Of a DNA stretch of 62,530 bases, positions 57,169-62,530 are shown in pieces (the stretch's first letter is position 1; the number at the start of each line of letters is the position of its first letter). Location of the stretch: NCBI GenBank assembly GCA_018815245.1, contig JAHIXK010000006.1, forward strand, positions 1 to 62,530. The letters are read 5' to 3'. The notes under the pieces are model-generated. The model made no database searches. It had not been told where the DNA came from and worked only from the letters and a program-made list of their open reading frames with translations. This stretch comes from Gammaproteobacteria bacterium. GTDB lineage: Bacteria; Pseudomonadota; Gammaproteobacteria; Burkholderiales; Burkholderiaceae_B. Made by a program: the position numbers and the translations under genes.

Positions 57169-57207
57169 CATAGATGTTGTTTTATGTGTTATAAATAAAT
57201 ATCTATG
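57169..57207. promoter_or_regulatory. Second inverted repeat before hipB
   Basis: CATAGAT (57169-57175) and ATCTATG (57201-57207) form a 7-bp inverted repeat with a 25-bp centre, immediately before the hipB ATG at 57219. TTATAAATA inside it may be part of the promoter. The ribosome binding site GAGG lies in the right arm's edge, so binding could block both transcription and translation. Confidence 0.4.
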
Positions 57208-57218
57208 AGGTATTTAAA

Positions 57219-57551
57219 ATGCCAAAAAAATCATTGGCAGCTCAAGCCACACCCCTGGTGGTGCAAGAACACATTCAAATGTGGGGCAAAGCTATTCGGG
57301 CACAGCGCATGGTACTACGCCTTACAGCAGCACAACTGGCCTCAAGAATTGGCGTTTCTGTACCCACGGTGGCGCGCCTGGAAAAGGGCGACCCCGGCGT
57401 GGGGGTTGGCAGCTACCTTGGCGCATTGTTTTCATTGGGTTTGAATTCAGTAGCCACGCCGGTTCTAAATCCTGAGTTGTGGCAAAGCCCGGCCAGCAAA
57501 AGGGTTCGCCCCACGCGTATGGAATCGGGGGATGAACTTGGCTACTTCTAG
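57219..57551 (+). CDS. hipB: HipB-type XRE antitoxin
   Basis: The protein has 110 residues. A helix-turn-helix domain spans about 25-65 (AIRAQRMVLRLTAAQLASRI, then VSVPTVARLEKGDPGVG). It would bind and neutralise HipA and repress the operon. The last 20 bp overlap hipA, indicating coupled translation. The C-terminal tail is basic (SKRVRPTRM). Confidence 0.85.
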   Translation: MPKKSLAAQATPLVVQEHIQMWGKAIRAQRMVLRLTAAQLASRIGVSVPTVARLEKGDPGVGVGSYLGALFSLGLNSVATPVLNPELWQSPASKRVRPTRMESGDELGYF

Positions 57552-58806
57552 CAAAACGGGTCTTCGCCCACTTTACGTGTACATGCAGCGCCCGGACACA
57601 GCGCAGTGGCTTACCGTGGGCGCTTACTGGTTTGATGAAACCAATTCGCTTGGGCGTTTTAAGTATGCGCCCAGCTTTGAGGAGGCTGGGCATGAATGGG
57701 TGATCGACCCGGTGAACCTGGTTCGCAAAGGGGTGTCCGGCGAGGTTTATACCGCAACGCGTTATCAGGGGCTGCATGATGTTTTGCGTGATGCTTGCCC
57801 CGATTCATGGGGGCAAGCGGTACTCAAAAAAACGCATGGTTTGTCGGGGAACCCTTCGCCTCTCACCTATTTGAAAATTGCAAGCAATGCAGACCGCTGG
57901 GGGGCCTTGGCGGTGGGTGCTACACCCAAGCCATCGGTGGCTGCGCTGGCCACACCTCGCTTGCCCAAGTTGGATGCAGTGGTTCGAGAACTGCACGCCA
58001 TGGCTGCCCGCAAACCGGCAGTTGATGTGCAACTGCGCACACGCCTACAACAAACGCCCAGTTTGGGCGGGGCGCGGCCAAAGGCCACCGTTCAGGGTGC
58101 GCAGGGTGAATACTGGTTGGTTAAACCATTGGTGCTGAACGACACTGCCAACATTCCAATGTTGGAGCATTTTGCACAAAGCTGGGGCGCGCGTTGCAGC
58201 ATGCGTTTTGCCGAAACGCATTACCATGAGGGCAGTGCTGCGCACGCAGCCGTGCGCGTTCTGCGCTTTGATCGATTTAAAACACGGCGAACTTTGTGTG
58301 TTAGCGCGGCCAGCTTGCTTCAAGCCGAATTCCCGGGAATGTTCAGCGCTGATTTGGCAAACACACCAAGCTATCCAAGCCTTGCTGGGCAACTGCGCTT
58401 GATCGGTGCGCCAATTGAGGATCAAATTGAATTATTCGAACGCATGGTTTTTAACGCGCTGTGCGGAAATGATGACGACCATTTGCGCAACCATGCGGCT
58501 TTCTATCAGCATGAAGAGCGCACTTGGCGTTTGTCACCTGCTTTTGACGTGGTGCCCAACCCCGACGCCACACCAACCCATTTGACCTTGGGTGTTGATC
58601 GCCATAGCAAACGCATATCCAAAGCCAATGTGTTGAACGATGCAACGCTGTTTGGGTTTGACAGCAGGGAAGCCGCCCAATTGCATTTGAAGCAGTTCCT
58701 TGCGCGGGCCCGAGCTGCTTTTGATGACGTGCAAGATTTGCTGGACGGGCCTTTGCGCAAACTGATGAAGTTGCGAATGCAAGAGAACTTGAAACTGCTG
58801 AAGTAA
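57532..58806 (+). CDS. hipA: HipA-type serine/threonine kinase toxin
   Basis: The protein has 424 residues, near E. coli HipA (440), from ATG 57532 (RBS GGGGG). The Gly-rich phosphate loop is SLGGARPKATV near 182-192. The catalytic loop is FNALCGNDDDHLRNHAAF near 306-323 and the metal-binding Asp is in SPAFDVVPN near 335. All key residues look intact, so it should be an active kinase; in E. coli HipA phosphorylates glutamyl-tRNA synthetase and causes persistence. The target of this one is not known. Confidence 0.88.
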   Translation: MNLATSSKTGLRPLYVYMQRPDTAQWLTVGAYWFDETNSLGRFKYAPSFEEAGHEWVIDPVNLVRKGVSGEVYTATRYQGLHDVLRDACPDSWGQAVLKKTHGLSGNPSPLTYLKIASNADRWGALAVGATPKPSVAALATPRLPKLDAVVRELHAMAARKPAVDVQLRTRLQQTPSLGGARPKATVQGAQGEYWLVKPLVLNDTANIPMLEHFAQSWGARCSMRFAETHYHEGSAAHAAVRVLRFDRFKTRRTLCVSAASLLQAEFPGMFSADLANTPSYPSLAGQLRLIGAPIEDQIELFERMVFNALCGNDDDHLRNHAAFYQHEERTWRLSPAFDVVPNPDATPTHLTLGVDRHSKRISKANVLNDATLFGFDSREAAQLHLKQFLARARAAFDDVQDLLDGPLRKLMKLRMQENLKLLK

Positions 58807-58861
58807 GCAGAGCCATGCTGATTGGGAATGCAATCTTAATAAAAACATCGAGGACTTTCGC

Positions 58862-61800
58862 TTGAAAAACGGGCCTTATGATCTGCTGATCACAAACACC
58901 ATCCAGGCTGAATTGCAAGGCCGCCGCGCTTTTCAAGAATCGCTAAGCAAGAATCCTGAAGCACTCTCGCATTACCTTGTCGATTTGTTGTCGCGCAAGC
59001 TTAGGGATTCGTTTGAATCGTTGGCAGGCGAGGGCGCAGAAAAAACTACCACGCAAGTGGAGTTGATCAACGACTTGCTGCGCTTTCTTCAAAACAGGGA
59101 TCAAGTACCCCAGCAGGTTGAGGTGCTTCGCTGGCTGGGCGACTCAAGCGCAGAACACGCGATGCCCCAAACTGGGTTGTTGCAGCCATGGCTGTTCACG
59201 GCGGGCAGGGGCATGCCTTCGCTGCTGAATGAACTGCGTGCCGAGATGGGTAGTTGCGACCGGTTGGACATTCTGGTCAGCTTCATCACCATGTCGGGTC
59301 TTCGAAAAATTCGCGACATTCTGGATGTGATCACTGCGCGTGATGCACACGGCCAGCAGCGCAGCAGCATTCGAATTTTAACCACCACCTACATGGCCGC
59401 CACCGAGAAAAAAGCGCTCGATGAATTGGCCGTGTTGCCAGGTTGTGAAGTAAAAATTTCCCTTGATGGGCGCCGCACCCGCTTGCATGCCAAGGCGTGG
59501 ATGTTTCACCGCCACACGGGTTTTGGAACGGCGTATGTGGGCAGTGCCAATTTGTCGGCCGCGGCAATGACAGGCGGGCTGGAATGGACGGTGAAGTTTT
59601 CGCAAAGGGAACAAGCCGCGCTGTACGAACGGGCCTGTGCCAACTTTGAAACGTTGTGGGAAGACAGTGAATTTCAAACCTACGACCCCACACAAGAGGC
59701 GCATCAACAGGCCTTGCTGGCTGCGCTGAAGCAAGAAAGCGGACGCGATTTTGCGCCACTGCCTTCACTGGGTTTTCTGGAAGTAAGTGCAAAGCCTTTT
59801 CAGCTTGAAATTCTGGACCAGCTGGCGTTTGAGCGCCAACATGGCCGCAACAAAAATTTGTTGGTGGCTGCAACCGGCACCGGAAAAACTGTCATGGCTG
59901 CGCTTGATTACCGCCGTTTTGCACGTGAACAAAAAGGCCTGCCGCGTTTGTTGTTTGTGGCGCACCGCATTCAAATATTGCGGCAAGCGCATCGTACATT
60001 TCAGCAGGTGTTGGGCGATTCGCAATTCGGTGAATTGCTGGGTGATGGGTATGAACCGCAAAGCCACGAACATTTGTTCGCAGTGATTAACAGTGTGAAT
60101 TCACGCAAGCTGGTTGAGAAACTGGGTGCCAACTATTGGGCTATGGTGGTTGTGGATGAATGCCACCACATTGCAGCGCAATCGTTTTCCAGTTTTGTGA
60201 ACTCAGTGCAGCCTACAGTATTGCTTGGCCTAACCGCCACGCCTGAACGTGCCGATGGGCAGGCCATTACCACTTACTTCGACGCCCGGCCCGATGGTTC
60301 CCCAGCTGCAGAACTAAGGCTGTGGCATGCACTGGAACTTCAGCTGTTGTGCCCCTTTGAATATTACGGCTGCGATGATGAAACCGACTTCAGCGGTGTG
60401 AACTGGAATTCGGTGGACGAAGCCAAACAAATTTCGGCACTGGTTGATGGCAATACTGTGCGCGCCCAGGCCATGCTGCGTGAATGGGGCAGGTTGACCG
60501 ACAACCCGGCTGCGTGCAAAGCGCTGGTGTTTTGTGTGTCAATTGCCCATGCCAATTTTATTGCCGGGTTTTTAAATGACCATGGGGTAAAGGCGCTGGC
60601 AGTGCATTCGCAAATAGATAGAAACGTAGCGCATGCAGCACCCGGCAAATTACAGAATGGCGAACTTGCCGCCATTGTGGCAGTCGATCTGTACAACGAA
60701 GGCGTTGACTTGCCTTTTGTGGACACGCTGATTTTGTTGCGGCCCACACAAAGCCCAGTGGTGTTTCAACAGCAAATTGGCCGGGGCTTGCGCTTGTTTG
60801 AAGGCAAGCCAAGTTGCCTGGTGCTGGATTTTGTGGGGCAGCATGCGCGCGAATTCAGGTTCGACCGCTTGCTAAGCGGCATTACCGGCTTGGGTAGAAG
60901 GCAGTTGAAAGAGGGCTTTGAACAAGGCTTTCCAACCCTGCCATCGGGTTGCCATTTGTTCCTGCAAAAGAAAACCAAAGCCCAGGTGCTTGCACAACTG
61001 CAAACGCTGATCGGTCAGCGTTGGACCATTTTGATTCGTGAAGTAACCGCATTTAAAAACCTGAATCGCGAGCGGTTTTCGTTGGTGGTTTTTCTGGATG
61101 AATATGGCCTGGCGTTGAGTGATGTGTTTCGAGGTGGTAATAATTCAGGCTGGCTGAATTTACTGGATGCTGCTGGTTTACTGAATTCGCCATTAATGCC
61201 TGCAGAAAAACGTGCAAGCATCAAGTTGTCACAGCTAGTTCACTTCGACGACCCAGTGCGAATTGATGCCTTGCGTGCCCTGTGCAATAAAGACCACGCC
61301 GCACTGAAGGCATGGGCCAGGCACCTGTACTTCATGATGGAAAAGCGCACGCCCGATGAAGCCGTGCCCTTGCAGTGGGCTGCGGAATGGTTGGGTAGTG
61401 AAAGGGCTGTTGATGAACTGCGTGCAGTGCAAGAAATTTTGGAATCGCATTGCCGGTTGTTGAATAGACCCGTTCCGGGGCTGGAGCACACACCGCTGTG
61501 CTTGCATGCCAGCTACACATCCACAGAAGTTGCGCTGTCGGTGGGTTGGTATACGCCCGAACGGCAAGCCCCTGTAACTGCGGGTGTGTTGAGTTTGAAA
61601 GAACAAAAGCTGGAGGTGTTTTTTGTAACGCTGGACAAAACCGAAGGCTTTCACGAAAGCATTGCCTACACCGACTGTGCCATTAGCCAAACCCTGTTCA
61701 AGTGGCAAACCCAAAACAGCGCCGGGCCGCACACCACAGTGGGCAAACGTTACTTGGACAGCGCCACCAATGGGTGGCGTTTTCAGTTGTTTGTGCGTGT

Positions 61801-61945
61801 GAAGAAAGGCGAACCTTTCAAGGCACTGGGGCCTGTGAAGTTGAGGAGTGCAGAAGGGTGCGGGCCGATGACCGTGATGTGGGAACTGGACGTGCCAATG
61901 GGTGCAAATATTTTCAGACAGTTTAGTGTGATTGGGGATGTTTGA
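58862..61945 (+). CDS. PLD nuclease/SF2 helicase, DUF3427-type protein
   Basis: The protein has 1027 residues and starts with TTG 58862 (RBS GAGGA). A phospholipase D-like nuclease domain lies at about 120-275 with RLHAKAWMFH and VGSANLSAAAM. A superfamily 2 helicase follows: Walker A ATGTGKT near 337, DECHH near 433, GLTATPERADG near 455, NEGVDLPF and QQIGRGLR near 640. The C-terminal third resembles DUF3427. Such proteins are scattered in accessory regions and are plausible nucleic-acid defence factors; that role is inference. It follows hipA by 55 bp. Confidence 0.85.
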   Translation: MKNGPYDLLITNTIQAELQGRRAFQESLSKNPEALSHYLVDLLSRKLRDSFESLAGEGAEKTTTQVELINDLLRFLQNRDQVPQQVEVLRWLGDSSAEHAMPQTGLLQPWLFTAGRGMPSLLNELRAEMGSCDRLDILVSFITMSGLRKIRDILDVITARDAHGQQRSSIRILTTTYMAATEKKALDELAVLPGCEVKISLDGRRTRLHAKAWMFHRHTGFGTAYVGSANLSAAAMTGGLEWTVKFSQREQAALYERACANFETLWEDSEFQTYDPTQEAHQQALLAALKQESGRDFAPLPSLGFLEVSAKPFQLEILDQLAFERQHGRNKNLLVAATGTGKTVMAALDYRRFAREQKGLPRLLFVAHRIQILRQAHRTFQQVLGDSQFGELLGDGYEPQSHEHLFAVINSVNSRKLVEKLGANYWAMVVVDECHHIAAQSFSSFVNSVQPTVLLGLTATPERADGQAITTYFDARPDGSPAAELRLWHALELQLLCPFEYYGCDDETDFSGVNWNSVDEAKQISALVDGNTVRAQAMLREWGRLTDNPAACKALVFCVSIAHANFIAGFLNDHGVKALAVHSQIDRNVAHAAPGKLQNGELAAIVAVDLYNEGVDLPFVDTLILLRPTQSPVVFQQQIGRGLRLFEGKPSCLVLDFVGQHAREFRFDRLLSGITGLGRRQLKEGFEQGFPTLPSGCHLFLQKKTKAQVLAQLQTLIGQRWTILIREVTAFKNLNRERFSLVVFLDEYGLALSDVFRGGNNSGWLNLLDAAGLLNSPLMPAEKRASIKLSQLVHFDDPVRIDALRALCNKDHAALKAWARHLYFMMEKRTPDEAVPLQWAAEWLGSERAVDELRAVQEILESHCRLLNRPVPGLEHTPLCLHASYTSTEVALSVGWYTPERQAPVTAGVLSLKEQKLEVFFVTLDKTEGFHESIAYTDCAISQTLFKWQTQNSAGPHTTVGKRYLDSATNGWRFQLFVRVKKGEPFKALGPVKLRSAEGCGPMTVMWELDVPMGANIFRQFSVIGDV

Positions 61946-61969
61946 GGGGGGGCCTACACTGCAGGCCGC

Positions 61970-61996
61970 AGGGTATGTGCCTAACTTAGGTACCCT
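61970..61996. repeat. Nested dyad between the helicase gene and the ParE stub
   Basis: AGGGTA/TACCCT (61970-61975 and 61991-61996) encloses CCTAA C TTAGG (61980-61990). A second stem, GGCCT/AGGCC, lies at 61951-61967. The first dyad covers the stop of the truncated toxin and may be a terminator without a T run, or a scar of the rearrangement that removed the rest of that gene. Confidence 0.4.
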
Positions 61997-62036
61997 CGGT
62001 CAGGAAAACTTTGAATAGACCAAATTTACCTGCCAT
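61986..62036 (-). pseudogene. Truncated ParE/RelE-like toxin stub
   Basis: The antitoxin stop and a new ATG overlap in TAATG (62038-62034), the usual coupling of toxin to antitoxin. The new frame reads MAGKFGLFKVFLTEGT and stops at 61986. 'KVFLTE' resembles the first strand of ParE-type toxins (xVxLTxxA), but only 16 codons remain against the usual 90-100. So the toxin has been lost while the antitoxin frame persists. The short match makes family assignment tentative. Confidence 0.5.
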
Positions 62037-62311
62037 TAATTTGATTTTTTCTTGGCGCGCAGGCGAGCAATAATATCAGCGGCGGGCTTTGTTTTTCCTG
62101 CAGCCACATCCTGATTGCCCAGGGTAAGTATCTTTAGCAAAGCCAGTGTTTCCTGAGTTTCTTTGAGCGAGGCGATATTTTTCAGAGTAGCTTTGGCCTC
62201 CACGTTTTGAGTCATGATCAATGGTTTCTTTTGCTCTGCGAGTTGCGTAAGAACTTCCGCGGTGTTGGCCTTTAGGTAGCTAATTGGCTTTACTTGTGAA
62301 GAGTAACGCAT
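62036..62311 (-). CDS. Phd/YefM-family antitoxin
   Basis: The protein has 91 residues. VKPISYLKANTAEVLTQL then KKPLIMTQNVEAKATL is the Phd/YefM fold, and ETQETLALLKILTLGNQDVAAGK is the common C-terminus of ParD-like partners of ParE. It would normally neutralise a ParE toxin encoded next, but here only a stub remains. It is convergent with the helicase gene. Its upstream region ends 66 bp away at an IS3 terminus, so its promoter may have been changed. Confidence 0.88.
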   Translation of the reverse strand: MRYSSQVKPISYLKANTAEVLTQLAEQKKPLIMTQNVEAKATLKNIASLKETQETLALLKILTLGNQDVAAGKTKPAADIIARLRAKKKSN

Positions 62312-62377
62312 GGTTTTTGGCTTGCTTTTAATTGTTCGGTGAACCTGGTCATTTCAGGAGAGCGTCCAAGGCAGCTT

Positions 62378-62530
62378 TGAACCGCCCCGGGTTTCGTAGA
62401 GGCCAATTGGTTTAAGTGCAGGTTTGTTCGGCCTGCTGACCGAGTTGTTGATAATAAATCATCTCTGCTTCGGCGGGTGGAATGTAGCCCAGTGGTTCCA
62501 TTAGTCTGTGATGATTGAACCAAGCCACCC
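62378..62530 (-). mobile_element. IS3-family element, end (partial)
   Basis: The sequence TGAACCGCCCCGGGTTTCG from 62378 has the TG-start typical of IS3-family inverted repeats and lies 34 bp after the stop of the transposase fragment, the normal layout for the right end. The rest of the element lies beyond the window. Confidence 0.65.
62412..62530 (-). CDS. IS3-family transposase OrfB, C-terminal fragment
   Basis: The open frame continues off the window; 38 residues are seen. VAWFNHHRLMEPLGYIPPAE then EMIYYQQL is the C-terminal signature of the integrase-type OrfB of IS3-family elements (normally ...WFNhhRlh..lGyipPaeaE..yy). It would carry the last part of the DDE domain. The fragment is intact to its TAA at 62412-62414. 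Confidence 0.85.
   Translation of the reverse strand, partial: VAWFNHHRLMEPLGYIPPAEAEMIYYQQLGQQAEQTCT

Noticed and set aside
62290-62523. 77-codon minus-strand frame upstream of the antitoxin
   Set aside because: It runs through the IS3 terminus and out of frame with the clear transposase fragment.

Overview
The window is a 62.5 kb stretch of a betaproteobacterial chromosome, most likely order Burkholderiales. The long collinear gene order (dcw cluster - peroxiredoxin - lpxC - DUF721 - M23 - secA - argJ - DUF815 - Nudix/ThiE - zapD - coaE - pilDCB - ispB - rplU/rpmA/obgE - proB - rppH - proS - lytic transglycosylase - ffh - ccsA-like - ampD - nrdAB) is typical of that order. The moderate GC content and protein style would fit Limnobacter, but that genus is a guess made from memory and was not tested. 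The window starts and ends inside insertion sequences (the right end of an IS66-family element on the left, the end of an IS3-family element on the right), which suggests a contig broken at repeats.

Layout. 1-119: IS66 remnant. 227-7907: housekeeping and metabolic genes: a secreted transglutaminase-like protein, an M20 amidohydrolase, a lipoprotein metallopeptidase, a YafJ-type amidotransferase, glycerate 2-kinase, dihydroorotase pyrC and a DUF3025 protein. 7830-8233: the RNase P RNA gene rnpB, whose promoter and first 78 nt lie inside the DUF3025 reading frame. 8392-25341: a complete division and cell-wall cluster (mraZ, rsmH, ftsL, ftsI, murE, murF, mraY, murD, ftsW, murG, murC, ddl, ftsQ, ftsA, ftsZ), tightly overlapped and headed by four MraZ boxes at 10-bp spacing. 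25528-34638: peroxiredoxin, lpxC, a DciA-like protein, an M23 peptidase, secA, argJ, a DUF815 ATPase and a Nudix-ThiE fusion. 34648-41068 (minus strand): zapD, coaE, pilD, pilC, pilB and ispB. 41271-51448: rplU, rpmA, obgE, proB, a MEST-like hydrolase, rppH, proS, a lytic transglycosylase, ffh, a CcsA-like protein, a PP0621-family protein and ampD. 51486-55958: nrdAB, preceded by an array of DnaA-like boxes and two NrdR boxes exactly 31 bp apart.

From 55972 rightwards the character changes to accessory DNA. It holds a small Cys-rich membrane protein whose ribosome binding site sits in a nested inverted repeat, a broken hcp (type VI secretion) gene, a hipBA toxin-antitoxin pair, a large PLD-nuclease/SF2-helicase/DUF3427-type protein, and a Phd-type antitoxin whose ParE-like toxin survives only as a translationally coupled 16-codon stub. 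The IS3 element follows.

How the genes work together. The core encodes UDP-MurNAc-pentapeptide and lipid II synthesis (murE, murF, mraY, murD, murG, murC, ddl), the divisome (ftsL, ftsI, ftsW, ftsQ, ftsA, ftsZ, zapD), lipid A commitment (lpxC), peptidoglycan turnover (M23, lytic transglycosylase, ampD), protein export and targeting (secA, ffh), type IV pilus assembly (pilB, pilC, pilD) and DNA precursor supply (pyrC, nrdAB). The right-end island is the best place to look for unstudied biology, above all the 1027-residue nuclease-helicase beside hipBA. Single regulatory sites that can be read directly (rnpB, mra, rplU and nrdA) are the other high-value signals.
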